Origin: Pocillopora verrucosa
Taxonomy: Eukaryota > Cnidaria > Anthozoa > Scleractinia > Pocilloporidae
Assembly: GCF_036669915.1 (NCBI RefSeq)
Contig: NC_089314.1
Location: 3,901,120-3,965,119 of the forward strand
Direction: 5' to 3'
Length of the DNA stretch: 64,000 bases
Part shown: positions 47,779-60,338 of the stretch, in pieces
Layout of the letters: the number at the start of each line of letters is the position of its first letter
Position numbering within the stretch: position 1 is the first letter of the stretch
Position numbers and translations under genes: made by a program
The notes under the pieces: generated by a model
Seen by the model: the letters and a program-made list of their open reading frames with translations, nothing else
Told to the model about the DNA's origin: nothing
Database searches by the model: none

Positions 47779-49142
47779 TTCTACTAGACAAATAAACAAA
47801 TAAATAGGTAAATAAGTAAGTAAACTACTGAACAAAGAAAATAAAATAAATCTTCGTGTTCTTGAATTCATTGATATATAACAATAGTAAATGAACTGAT
47901 AGATGAATAAATTAATGAAGGGTTGCATGATTGAATAAGTGAATTTCAGGTGCAAATAAGACAAAATTGTGTCGAGAGTCTCATGACAGCTTTTAAACAA
48001 CCATTTTGTGGGTTTATTTCTCTTTCAACCTTAAATAAGTATACTTGACAAGGAGAAGGATGCGAATGTCTTCCTTGACCGCAAATATTATGTAAAGTAC
48101 TTGGGAGTATCACCTATTGCAAACCTAGGCAACTTTGTCCCTCCACGTATTTATTCATTTCTCTCTACATTTGCTAAGGACAGTCTGTTTGCGCTCTCCT
48201 AAACAAAGTATTACTGCTACAGAATCATGCACCACATCTCGTGTATTTTTTTCTAAGATAAATAAACAAAGCATTCTTCTGTTCAACAAAACTAAACTTC
48301 TGCCCCTACACTTTTTGTATTATAAAAAAAAATCATTTTTTTTACGCGTGATGTTGACACTGCTTCCGCACCAATGAACAAGGGTAGTTTATTTGCGTTA
48401 CAAAACGTCTTCTGTGTCTTCTCGCCACACTCGCCTTTTAACTCTAATAAATTTCTACATAAAACCTTTAAACCTTCCCAAGAATCGGTTCTAGAATATG
48501 AAGTGAGACACCATGCTCTCCTGGGGAAATACCAGAAAAAAAAATTATTTAAATCTAAAATGAAAAATCAGTTGGCTAAGAATTTTCGTGAGAGAAAATT
48601 CGGTCCTTGACATAAACGAGATCACTCCAAAAGTAAAGTTTTATTAAGTAGTTAATAACACCTTTAAAGGCCTTTTCTATATTTAAGATTTCCACCGAGT
48701 CGTTCTGCCTCATTCTAATTTTATCATTTAATAATGAAAATGTTTTTGTATAAATATGTAATTATAAAAGCACTGTTAGTTGGAATTTTCTTATAAGACC
48801 TTAGATTTTAAGACTTGCCCGCCTAGCTTAGCTTAAGCTACCTGGTGGTAAGACTTGCTGTAGCTTTAATTTGAAAACTTGAAAAATAAATATTGTTTTG
48901 TCGTTGTTATATCAACATAGCGGTCTCCCAAATAAGCGTAAGAAAATTGAAACTTTAGAAGAAATCTATAAGAGGACACAGAAGCAGGGAAAAGGACTGA
49001 TTACTGGAGACTTTTGGACCACAAAACTTATTCAAGTACGGGTATCCTTTTAATTTACCATTCTATTTTGATATTTATCAATATAGGTTTACGCTTATAA
49101 ATTAAGGTGACTTTGTCGTTTTTGTGGCTATTTATGTAATGT

Positions 49143-49243
49143 TTAAAAAACGAGCAGGAGTGTTTTATCGGTTTAAAACCACGAGGCGTAGCCGAGTGGT
49201 TTTTGACCCGATAAAACACGTGCTGCGAGTTTTTTGAACGGCT
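49143..49243. repeat. Inverted repeat, intergenic
   Basis: Arms of about 27 bp: AAAAAACGAGCAGGAGTGTT then TTATCGG at the left, and CCGATAAAACACGTGC then TGCGAGTTTTTT at the right, with a smaller inner palindrome (ACCACGAGGC...GAGTGGT). Confidence 0.65.
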
Positions 49244-49565
49244 TCAAAAACATTCTTGGAAAAGCGTGTGTCAAGAGAGTTCATAACAATTATGCTTTTG
49301 TGAACGTTAGAAATTAGCATACGAGAAAAACATTAGGGATTAAATTAGTATGCAAGAAAATCAAATCTCACACGTGTTTTGTACTTTTCTTCTACTAACC
49401 GAATAGGACATGGGGTCCTGTTCCAGAGCTTTTCGGAAGCCTAAAAATGCCGAGGAAGAGAGGAATTTAATCGAGAATGCTATCCCAAAGTCAACACGTG
49501 CAGTGTTGAATATGTTCCCACCATTTGTTGTGTCAGTTTCTGTGTTGATAATTAATTAATATTCA

Positions 49566-49656
49566 TAAGTCACGTGCAGTGTCTTTATATCTGATAAAAC
49601 ACCGCATACTAATAAGGATGAGGTTTATCGATATAAAGTCACTGCACGTGATGTAT
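49566..49656. repeat. Inverted repeat, intergenic
   Basis: Arms of about 33 bp: CATAAGTCACGTGCAGTG plus CTTTATATC at the left against GATATAAAG plus CACTGCACGTGATGTA at the right. MITE-like, no target duplication confirmed. Confidence 0.65.
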
Positions 49657-52600
49657 TATCTACCATTTGATAGGTTAATGGGCTTATGATTATTAATGAG
49701 TTTTTGAAAACTACAGTAACACAACCTGGAAACACGCCAACTCGTTATAAATATCGTAGACGCTTGAGTCTATCAATTAGTGTTGCCTTTCAACTCAACC
49801 CAAGATATATAAATAACAAAGTCGACATTGAAATGACATTAAACTTCACGAGGTATTGCAAGAAGATGATAATTTAGTCTATTTTTTGTATCGCTTTGTT
49901 TTCAAGATCTGATAAGTGGAAAGATTTTGAATAATTTACCATTGATACTTTGTCAAATATTTCAAAGGGGGCGGTAGCCCATGAAGTAACTGGCGAGTCA
50001 TAAACAGCGCTGCTTTAATAAAATTAAAGTTGAATAGAGACAAACGGATGGAAGATTTCGATGCGATTAACAATATTTTGCATTTTGCCACCCAGGAATG
50101 TATGAAGCGACTCTCTAGTCGGAGGCGTTGTCATTTTTCAACAGGATTTAATAATAAATGCTAAGAACTCAGTCATCCATGTAAAGTTACTTCTTATTTT
50201 AGCACACATGTTAGTTTGGAAAACTAAAAAAACTGTTATGCTGCTCCACGGGGTGTATGAAACCTATCAACCACTCGATATTGATAAAGATAGATAAATC
50301 GCCACAGCAAATTTTGAAAAAAGCTGAGTTTTTGTTCATGTTTTTTTTTCAATAGCTGTATTTCGTTATCTTTTTCTTCATCGGAGCCAAATGGAGGAAC
50401 TGTGAGTTTTGTGTGCGTGTGGTTGTTTGATTGTTTGTTTCCCTTGTGCAGTACTTGTGTTCTAATATAAATAAAGAAGTCTGAGGTCGTAGATCAAGAA
50501 GTATTCTTTTTGAGCTGAACTCTCATTGACGCGGTGTTAAGAGTGATAAAATTATTAGGTTTAATCTTTTCATTTCCAGATCGCTTTTCCTGAGAATTGT
50601 GGGACTCGAGTTATTTAATTGCAACGGTAATACCAATTGTGGGCGGAGGAAGATGGACTTGGCTTTAGGAAACTCAATCGACAAAACAAACCAATAATAA
50701 AATCTAAATGGATTTCTAAGTTACCCAGTAACGATGAATACCGAAGAACTATTGCTCTTGGCATCTTTAAAAGCGAATGCAATGCACTCTCGAACATTGT
50801 ACACCGAGTTCTCCAACTCGAGCGATAATCTCAAGAACATGATCTCATTGAATTCTCGTATATAAGAAAAATTAAACAAAAATAAAAAAAACTCAGTTCC
50901 TCTAGCACATTCTGACAAAGACAAGTTTAAAATTGTCTGCAAAATGTTGGTAAATTGTTCATAGTTCTTTCATGATTTCAGTGCAAGCCAAAACAGGCTA
51001 GGCAACAACTTGAACACAATCAAACTTTCCGTAATCACTTTGGTATAGTTCTGACTTGTTCAATTTTACACTGATGTAAGTCGTGCGGATAAATAGTCAA
51101 CACAACCTAAAGAAAGCCTCGTGAAATCTTTGATGAATTGACGCGAATTATAATCGGCTGATAGTAGCTAACAATGATGATGTCGTGCGGATCGAGTCAC
51201 GATATGCGAATTTGTACATAATTCAGCAGCTAGATACTCCTTGCTAATTAAAATGTGAAGTAAAGTTAGAAAGACAAAAACTGAAGTACCTTCGACGGTG
51301 AAGAATGCCGCAAATTTGACTTTAACTTCGAACCCTCAACAAACTTGCGAAGGCCTTGCGGTTGAGTTAGTTTCCCTCCTGTGAATAAATTGAAACGACT
51401 AGCACCCTTGCGTAATTTTTTATGCATGACTGTTCAAGAGAGTGATTTAAGTGCGTTGAGGCAGATACCTTAGTATGCGAGAATTTGACATATTGAATGG
51501 CAAAAGAAAGGTGCTTACCCGACACTGGAATGTCGTCCCTACAGAATTTGAGATATAGTACTTTAAATCACATATCCTAGAAGCGCCTATATGAAAACGT
51601 AAGATAGACAATAAATTAAAATTTTCAAAACAGAAACTAAATGTTTTAGTAAATAATGTGCCTGAATTAACGTGAAAACTGAGAATAGAAGTCCCATGTA
51701 CTTCACATGGTTTGAAAATATTGTTTTTACGCAATTGCGTATTGACTTGCCTGAACTTTGACTCAGGATATGACAAAACTTCAATATGTAGAAATGCTTA
51801 GCGGTAAAAGAAAGCAAAGCTGATGCTTACAAAAATATATCGGCTTTGTTTTGATCTTTCATGCCCAAAGGAATTCAAAACAAACCATCAGGTGACAGTG
51901 TCAAACATTTCTGAGAGCCACTTACATTTATCACTCCAAAAGAAACTGAATAATTCGATCCCGCTTGATGTTAATTCATATTCTTTGCGAGTTCAGACGT
52001 GTCATTTGTACTTTCTCGCATCTATTTCTGATAGATTTAAAATCATCTTACGCCAGTATTGGGTTCTAAAAACCTCATTCATGTTCTAAGATTACCTTGC
52101 ACAGACTTGTGGAATAATGAAAGCTGTATGAGCGACCCTTCGCTCCGAACGTACATTTCCGGCAAGAACTAGTTCTCTTGTGTTCTAAGAACTGATTGAT
52201 TCCAATGGTGCTACGAACCGCGTGTCTGTTCGTACATAATGGATTACGAAGCCTTAAGTTTCTAAGATTTAGGGAAATATTCCTTTCTTGAACTCAACCA
52301 CAATCTGATTAAAATGTATAATCTTTCTACGGAGTTTTCGCTTCTATCAAAATGTTTCACAGATTTTTTTTTAAAAGCTGATCATTACAGCTGGTTACGG
52401 CAATTTTGGCCCATCGGTGTCATTGTCTTAGCTCTCAAAGACGCCAGATTGTATTCAAACAGTGCCACTCTAGTACCTATGGGTGATTACTGATATTCAG
52501 GTTGTCTAATTCATTTAATAAATATCGAACTGATTCGAATCTCTGAGATCGACGCTAAAAAAGAAATATTGAAAGTTATATCGTCCCTGCTCACCCGATC

Positions 52601-52689
52601 CGAAATTGAAAGGCTGTCAGGGACTAACGATTCTGTAGCTATCTTTGTTCTTTGTTCTGGAATGAACAAACTCACTTCAGAATGTTACC

Positions 52690-53140
52690 AAAATCGTGGA
52701 AGGGAGAACGAGAGAACGGGAGAACGGGAAATCAGGGGAACGAGAGAGAGGGAGAACGGGAAATCAGGGGAACGGGAGAGAGGGAGAACGGGAAATCAGG
52801 GGAACGGGAGAGAGGGAGAACGGGAAATCAGGGGAACGGGAGAGAGGGAGAACGGGAAATCAGGGCAACAGGAGAACGGTAGAATGGGAAATCAGGGGAA
52901 CGGGAGAGAGGGAGAACGGGAAATCAGGGCAACGGGAGAGCGGGAATTTAGGGAAAAGAGAGAAAGGGAGAATGGGAAATCAGGGGAACGGGAGAGCGGG
53001 AATTTAGGGAAAAGAGAGAAAGGGAGAATGGGAAATCAGGGGAACGGGAGAGCGGGAATTTGGGGAAAAGAGAGAAAGGGAGAATGGGAAATCAGGGGAA
53101 CGGGGGAGCGGGAGAGGAGTAGAAGGAAAGGACAGAAAAA
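52690..53140 (+). repeat. Two-tier G/A-rich minisatellite (32-bp and 56-bp units)
   Basis: The first half repeats a 32-bp unit (AACGGGAGAGAGGGAGAACG plus GGAAATCAGGGG), with starts at about 52771, 52803 and 52835. From about 52931 the unit becomes 56 bp (starts at about 52931, 52987, 53043, 53099), formed by adding a 24-bp block with GCGGGAATTTAGGGAAAAG. Because neither unit is a multiple of three and neither holds a stop, all plus frames stay open, so the ORFs over it are not genes. Confidence 0.9.
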
Positions 53141-53224
53141 CGGGAGAATAGAGGATTAAAGGAAGAGAGGAACGGTAGAATGGGGTATAGAAGAAAGGAG
53201 GGGACAGGGCGAACGGGAATACTG

Positions 53225-53402
53225 GCGAACGGGAAAACGAAGCAACGTGGGAACGAGAAACGAAGAACGAGGAACGAGGAACGGGGAACGGGGAACGACG
53301 AACGGGGAACGGGGAACGGGAAACGGAAAACGCGGAACGGGAACGGGGAACGGGAACGGGGAACGGAGAACGGAGAACGGGGTACGGGGTACGGGGTACG
53401 TA
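53225..53402 (+). repeat. GGGAACG simple-repeat tract
   Basis: Irregular tandem array of 6-7 bp units such as GGGAACG and GGAACGA, ending in three GGGGTAC units. It follows the 32/56-bp minisatellite and shares its composition, suggesting spread from one seed. Confidence 0.85.
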
Positions 53403-53855
53403 TGATTACTAGAGCTTAAAGACAATTTGCGCGAATAAATTTCAAAGCCCAACTTCAACGTGGGTATCATATGTATTGAAACTAACAAAGGATAAATAAA
53501 GGATGACAAAGAGTCGCAAATTTTTACACACCAGAAAGAAAAAAAAAACATCTGGAAAATTTAGGGTTCCCACGGAATCTTAAATACACAATTCACACAC
53601 GTATAGGTTTAAGCCTCAGCGTTTAAAGTTGATCTTAAAGCCATCAAGCCAAATAACAATTTCCCCAAGTAATCTTTGGCAACAGCAGGCAAATACACAA
53701 CAATTTCATAAGGGGAGAGAATGGCGAACAAAATCTTGAAAAAAAATTAAAATCATAAGCTCAATTTTCCACGATGGCTTTCTGTGACGTGGTTGCCTTA
53801 GATTGGGCCGTAAGAATACAATACATTAAACAAGTTTTGGGGGAGCTTGCGTAAA

Positions 53856-56800
53856 CTAAGCATATGCAGGAGGTATTCGAGACATTTCTTCTTCCTCTCT
53901 CTTCACTGTCTCCAGCGTCGGTTCATTTTTGGTTTCTGGTAGCGTCAAACACAGTACCCCAGCAAGCAAAGCATTTGCACCCATAATAGCAAACGGAAGC
54001 AAGCTATGAACACGATTCTATAGAAGGAGAGAACAAAAGTGAATTTCAGAGAAAGGCAAACGCTACCGAAAAATAGATATGTCAAGAAAAGAATTTTAAA
54101 GCCCTTAACACGAAAACAAACTTCAAGGATATGATAAACAGCATTTAGTTACTATTTGAGTTCGAAGTCCGAAGTTTAGGTTTGCGATGAGTTTCCAAAC
54201 AACGACTGTTTTGTCTAACTTTCATAAGTGGACGTGCTTAGTTTGTCTACTGACCTTGGATCTACACAGAGTTCATGTTTTGGCTCACTCAATCAAAGAT
54301 AGATTCAGTCGATCGGAAGCATCAAGTACACTGTTGTTCATTTGTGAGATTCTTGTAAAAGTGCCTAGGTCACTGTTCTAAGAGGAGATGTTTAATCTTC
54401 CAAGGTCAGTCGGCCAGCATATTCGCTCATTCCCCTTTGGTAGTGAATATATAAGTATGTACTTTACAGTTTACTTAGCAGAATGAAGAATCAATTAGAA
54501 AGACAGATTGAGAGTCTGAGATATGGTAATGATCAGTCAGTCAGAGTAGTTGAATGGAGGAGAGGCGTGAATTTCTTGTAAGTATAATTGTATTTTAGAA
54601 AATCAAGAGATTAATTAAGACTGAAAAAGACAGTTCGAAAGAACTTGGTGCTTTTCGTAAAAGCGTGTTGCGGTCTGCAGCTAGTTTCCCTTTCATTGCC
54701 ACCCAACACATTCATGCAAATGCTAGAAGCATGACAGATATTGCAACCACAGGAAAAATGTTTGACGAAGTTATTCTGCCCTCATCTGTTTTTTCCCAAA
54801 AAGAGTAGTAGAGTGCGTGGATGAACCTACTAAATATATACAGAATCGCATTGTTTTTGTTACTTACGGTATACACTATAAACGGAGAACACATCGAGCC
54901 AATACGGGCGGAAGCGGTCGATGTTCCTACACCGATGTTTCTGTAAATAAAAATCACCGTCATCATCATTCTCATCATTCTCATCGTCATCATCAACGTC
55001 ATCAATACCACTAACATCGTCATTATCATCGTCATCGTCATCGTCGTCGTCGTCGTCGTCATTATCATCATCATAATACATCCTCTTTCTTACCGAAAAC
55101 AAACGAAGATCAAAGACGAAAAGCGAATAAGATACTAGACGGCAATTTTACTCTCATATATTTCACGTACATTGTTTTTCCCTACATATGAGCTCGGAAA
55201 TGGAGAGGGAACTTTATCCAAAGCATACACGTTGATACTTGGATCGATTTGAAACAAACAGATAAAAAATGGAGGAGCATTTTACGGCTTATTGTAAAAC
55301 GTAAGAGGGTAACCTAATAACAGCAAGATGGATTACCTAATGGCAGTCGGAAATAGCTCTGCTGTATAAAGATATACTCCGTCAAAAGATATAGTGATGA
55401 AGAATTTTGCTACAATCATGGACATGATGATCTTACCAGCCAGCGCGCCTGCAACAAGACATAATTAAAAGAAAGAATGAGATAAACAATGACAAAATTC
55501 ATGAAAAAACAACTCAGAGTGATATTTTCTTTAGTCTGTTCTGACCGTTTGTTCGCCATCCATGGAGTAATTCTCTATTCCGTGGACCTCATGAAAAACC
55601 TCGGTAACAGTTTTTCACCATGTGGACCTCCCAGCCGGGAAATAACAAACCGTATTGGGATACTGATTATTCTCACCTTTGCTGCCACCGCCTTCACTTT
55701 CAATAAGTACGGACGCAAATGCTCCAATGGCGGCCAAGATCAAACTTGTAATAATACTTTTCTTTCGACCAAATCTACAAAAAAATTTAAGTTGCTGGCA
55801 ACAACAATACACAGGATAACCGAACCTGTTAACCGAACCTGATTCCTTTCCCAAAATAAAAACAAAAAATTGTTTGAAAAATAACAGGGTACTCGATATC
55901 AAGACTATTACAATGGGTATCAAAAGTAGTTGGCATAGTTCCCCTGAGTAGGTGGTCAATAACTTTCCATTCACCATGACAAAAACAAAACTTGTAATTC
56001 AGCCACCCATAAGCTACCTGAAAGTCCCCCCTTTTCACCTCAAACAATGTTGCAATAAATAAGTGATCATTTCAAGCACCAGGCAACATTGAAATGGGGG
56101 AGGGGTGAGAAAGTTATATAAAAACTCCAAAACGTAGTAGAGCCTATACCAAGACTCTTCTAGTTAAATATAATTGCAATGGCCAAAGCCTTGATTTACA
56201 TGGTTATTTTCTTCCCAAAAAAAGTGAAAACTGAGTAACGTCTCTAGTGATCTTTTGACATTTCTCCTGTTCTATTGCAACCATGACAAAGTCAAAATAG
56301 GCAAAAGTTTGATAAAGCACGTCCACTTCATGAAAACTCTATGTTCCACGAACCTGTTAAAGGCCCATACGCCTGCTGGAATAGCTGGAAGTTCAATCAG
56401 GCTTGTCAAGAAAAAGTTTAAGTAGAAATTTCCTCCAATATTGGGTGCACTGAGAAAAACTCCATAATAAACCAAGGCATTAACAAACCTGAAATAAAAA
56501 AAAAGAAAAAAAGATTTCTCCCAGAAAATTATTCTTATGGAAGATGAAGGAGTTGCCTGTGTATTAGATCCTTGCGTTTGCAAAGATTTCTGGGATCGCC
56601 ACAGGGCACACATTGCAAGTTGCCAGCAGAAAATTTGTGGCGAAAGGTTGTGTCGAAGTTCAGTTAACGATTTTAGAGAGAGGTCAACGATTTTTTGCCG
56701 CTGTTTTATCAAAAACGAATTTGGGTAAAATCTTTGCTAAACCCCAGGATCCTATTATTGGCAACTCATTCATTTTTCGCGGATTTGTCATAATACTCCG

Positions 56801-59800
56801 TGCCTCCCTGATACCTCATAAGGTGAATGAATAAAGGGGGTAAGTTTCTATAGAGACTGTGGTTCTGCGTCGGTGGGAGAGTAGAACAGGGTAATTTAGT
56901 ATTATCAAGTGAGTTGATAACTTAACTTGGCCACCGTTACGATTTTAAAAGCTGACTTTTCGACCGTTAGCCCTTTGACGAAGGGCTAACGCTCAAAACG
57001 TCAGCGTTTAAACTCGTAATGGTGGCCAATTTACGTTATCAACTCACTTGATAATACTTAATTACTTTGTAAAGTGGTTGTTGAGCGCCATTACCAACTG
57101 AGTCACCGAGCCCCCTAGCAGGACTCGATGCAAATTATGACTTACTTCATTTATTGTGAGGGGATGTTCATAAGAGGTAGTACATCGATGATTTTATACC
57201 GAGCAGCTTGATATGAGTGAATGTACTTATGAATTCACTTCATTTGCTCTAATATTTTAACTTTATGAATCAAAATTACACCTTTACCAGCAATACCACG
57301 ACAATAAAGTTTTCTTCACCATTTGGCGCGACGAAAACAGGTCACACACATCACCTAATCTGTCATCATCGTCCGGTGCTTGCAGCTCTCCAACAGGCAT
57401 GGACGTTTTGTTGACCCTGGCCATTCTTCGAAAAATAGCCTTTGCATCTTCTGTTCTTCCCTTCACCATCAACCATCGTACTGACTCGGGTGTCAGACTT
57501 AACAAACAAAAAGAAATGTTCAGCTCAGTGCTCGTTCAATCACTTTTTTCTAAAGATATAAAGTCGCCGTCCCTTGTCGACCGCGACGTTTCGGTTGTTA
57601 TCACTTTAATCATCATAAGCCTAAATGGCAGGTTCCTTCTTAGCCGTTATTTGGTCTCGTCACGCATCGCGCCCTCTCCCTCCCCCAACGGCTGCTTCAA
57701 TCACTGCTTCATTCCTTTTCCTTTGCTTTGAATGCGTGGGACCGCCACGCATTCGAAACCTTAGTGTTGCAACAATCACAGCTTGCCTTTTAGGGGAGGG
57801 AGCGCTCTGCGTGACGAGACCAAACAACGCATTCGAAGGGGACTAATTAAATGGTGGAATCGCAACTTCTGAAGCTCGACAACCAAAATTTGTGAAGTAT
57901 GACCGATAAAATATTCAATGATTTTTCAAATGTACTATCGATTTCCTGTAGAAACATCGGCTGAAAGAACATGGAGATTGTATGATGTTTAATTTTATTT
58001 TCCAAAACGAATCCAAATCATTTCTCTATGAGTTCTAACACTAGTGTCATACTACACCGATTAGCATGATAACGGGTCCGGTTTTAGTTTTTGTAGATTT
58101 TGCAAATAGTTTTTATTGCGCATAAATAAGTTTCTATAGAAAAATTAAAAAAAATGGCAAAAATTTACTACAATCAACGTATGGGAATTTTGAGTGAATT
58201 TGTTTTCTTCGAATTCGGACCAACTCGAGACATCTATGAACTACGAATCATCTACCGAGTACCTCATATCTGTGATACTCCTCGTGCTGGTAAATTTGAA
58301 AATACTTATTATCGTTCGGCTATACATGATGTCCAGTTTGAAAGGAGAATCACAATAATACTCATGAGGTTTCCAGTGAGGATTTCAGCCACCCTTTTTG
58401 AACCACTAAACTTTGTTCGCGAAAAACATAATAATAATAATAATATATCTGATTCGCCGCAAAGGCAATTTTTTTCCTCTTCTATTTCACTTACAACCAA
58501 CCAAGCAGCGCAGGAAGTCCAGGAACTGCAGTAACGATGGTGAGCGTCCTCCAGTCTCTGATGAGGTAAGCTATTCCAGCAAGACACATGAGAGATATGC
58601 TCCAGCAATACCATAGAGACATTCCCATCATACTGCGGTGGCGTACACCAACAAATTCAGTTACAAGGACAAAGATTGCAACGCTTGCACCCCCTGTGGA
58701 AAAAAGGAAGGAAAACATCTCAGTGAGGATAATCAGATAACGATATCCATATTTCAAGGATGATAGAAGATAATGAAAGGATTTTTGAAGAGTAATGAGT
58801 GAATAATAATCAAAAGTTTAAGCACGCAATTAAGGTTTCCTTCTCCACCCTTACAACAGTCTTTTTGCTGATACAGTTAACAAAGAGAGAAAGTTTCTAA
58901 AGAAACTGTAATACTGTGTGGGAGGAAGGTATAACGAGATAATTTGGTTTAATTAAACCCGTTGATAAAACCAAGTAATTTTGTTACACAGATCACAGTT
59001 GGTAATCCTTAATAACAAAAGTAGTTTTAAAATGTCTAAAAGTAAAAGGAACAAAGACATTTCTCATAGGCGTGACGAGGACATCTTGATCTAGTGACGA
59101 AATTTCAAACCAAAACAGCAACAACTACCAATCGGAACAAAACAAAATAAAGCAAGGAGCCAATGATAACTCGAAGAAATTGAATGAAAAATGCCTTAGA
59201 TGCGGCAAAACAGGAACGACCAAGTCGCCACTGGCTTTACTTTTAAAAATGATTGGCAGAGAGGGCTGCACGAATTTTCTCGGCGAATCACAGAAAGCAG
59301 TGAAATGAGATCAAGGTTAAGACGAATAACTTTAAAACTCAATTAAAAATGCTCCATTTCCAAAACATTTCAACTCTCACCAACTCCTAAACCGACAATG
59401 ATCTTGAAGACAACAAACAGCGAGAATATTTTGGGGAAGGCCGACACCAGGCTGAAGACACCGATGACGAATCCTGAAATGAAAATGGTTGGCTTTCGTC
59501 CAAACTTGTCAGTGAAAGGACCAATGATTATGGCACCAACAAAGAAACCAAGGAAAACAGCGGCTAATGCCAGGGTCCCATAGATCGACTTGCCGCACAC
59601 AAGATCAAACTGCAAGACAAACAAATTAATGAACATAACGATTGCTTGGTATCAAAAATGCTTCATACAAAGTCACGAAGTAGACAAAGAAGAAATATTT
59701 AGTCAGTGGTTTCTTTCCTAAAGGAAGAATTAAAGAAGGATAAATAAGGAGAAACTTTCGTATAAAACGAAGGAGACTCATTGTGTAGTTGAGGCACTCA

Positions 59801-60338
59801 GACAAACGTGGTATCGCGGGAATTTCTAAAGTTATTTTGTATCGTATTTTTTAGGTTCTTAATGTAGTTCTTGAATTCTATTGTTGTATTTTTATTAGGC
59901 TCTTTGAATGTGATAGTTTATGAAAATTCTTAATGTAAATTAATAGTTAAGATACAGGGCCCCTATGGAGACCAGCCTTGGAGCTGAATGGGCTACCCTG
60001 TGTAAATAAAGTTCAATATTTAAGATATCATTAATTAATTTTTTTTTTTTTACCTCGGTAACTACAGTGGTCATCTCATCCTCGAATTCCCATTCACTCC
60101 GCGAGATGTTACATCTATGGTCGTAGTGCTCATCTCCAGAGTAAAAGCTACCTCCAAAGGTGCAAACTGAACTATTCTGGACACATTTCCAAGGAGGTTC
60201 TGCTGTTATGATGCCCGTCACCATCACAGCCCAGCCAAACAAAAGGGCGGATAGCAAATTAAATAGAATTAGGAGTCGTATTTGGAACCATCCAAAACTG
60301 CCAACCTCCTCCAACACATCGTCAGCAGAGAGAGCCAT
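53856..60338 (-). CDS. Gene F: SLC22 (OCTN-like) organic cation/carnitine transporter, 9 exons
   Basis: Predicted 500-aa, 12-TM MFS transporter on the minus strand. Exons in transcription order: 60054-60338, 59381-59609, 58495-58693, 57288-57497, 56354-56488, 55677-55774, 55337-55448, 54868-54940, 53856-54017; all GT-AG, in frame, standard phases. Marks: loop sequons N-S-S and N-I-S; EDEMTTVVTEFDLVC; MFS motif TDKFGRK; LTPESVRWLMVKGR; exon 6 RFGRKKSI; RNIGVGTSTASARIG with TM11 arginine; LPETKNEPTLE followed by a short Glu-rich tail. This is the closest to the vertebrate OCTN-type TM11 pattern (SARIG..CSPF). A splice acceptor (GTAG) ends 3 bases before the ATG, so a 5'-UTR intron is likely. 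It is 6.1 kb from gene E in the same orientation. Substrate unknown. Confidence 0.93.
54955..55080 (+). repeat. CAT/CGT trinucleotide microsatellite in gene F intron 7
   Basis: Tandem (CAT)n and (CGT)n with interruptions, starting 14 bp from exon 8. On the minus strand it reads as GAT/ACG repeats and gives spurious Asp-rich or Met/Thr-rich frames. Confidence 0.85.
56836..57068. mobile_element. Foldback MITE (CTAACGCTCG family), gene F intron 4
   Basis: Left outer block GGGTAAGTTTCTATAGAGAC, then GAGTTGATAACTTAACTTGG, centre GACGAAGGGCTAACGCTC, and mirrored arm GGTGGCCAATTTACGTTATC. Short, well-preserved copy of the family in gene E intron 5. Confidence 0.85.
57633..57840. mobile_element. Foldback element in gene F intron 3
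   Basis: Arms carry TTTGGTCTCGTCACGCA (57650-57666) and its exact reverse complement TGCGTGACGAGACCAAA (57808-57824), with matching CCCTCTCCCTCCCC / GGGGAGGGAG further in. Non-coding, about 200 bp. Confidence 0.75.
58887..58978. mobile_element. Fragment of the CTAACGCTCG MITE family, gene F intron 2
   Basis: Contains the outer block AAGTTTCTAAAGAAACTGTA, a GTGTGGGAGGAAGGTATAA stretch and a worn GTTGATAAA arm. One end only. Confidence 0.6.

Larger units (their letters stand above)
47779..52685. other. Intergenic region 5' of gene E
   Basis: No protein gene is supported; ORFs here are short and lack recognisable motifs. Two palindromic elements lie near 49143-49243 and 49566-49656. The putative non-coding first exon and promoter of gene E should lie in the right part of its upstream DNA, but no specific site is evident. 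Confidence 0.45.

Noticed and set aside
52569-53159. 196-codon ORF and two overlapping frames
   Set aside because: They result from a 32/56-bp minisatellite lacking stop codons; the reading of all three frames shows it is not a gene.
52690-53402. CRISPR-like array of regular repeats
   Set aside because: There are no unique spacers between repeats, the units are contiguous, and the genome is eukaryotic.
54712-55102. Met/Thr-rich and Asp-rich minus-strand ORFs
   Set aside because: Produced by the CAT/CGT microsatellite in gene F intron 7; only exon 8 (54868-54940) inside them is real.
55489-55842. 117-codon plus ORF
   Set aside because: It is antisense to gene F exon 6 and flanking introns, with no homology of its own.
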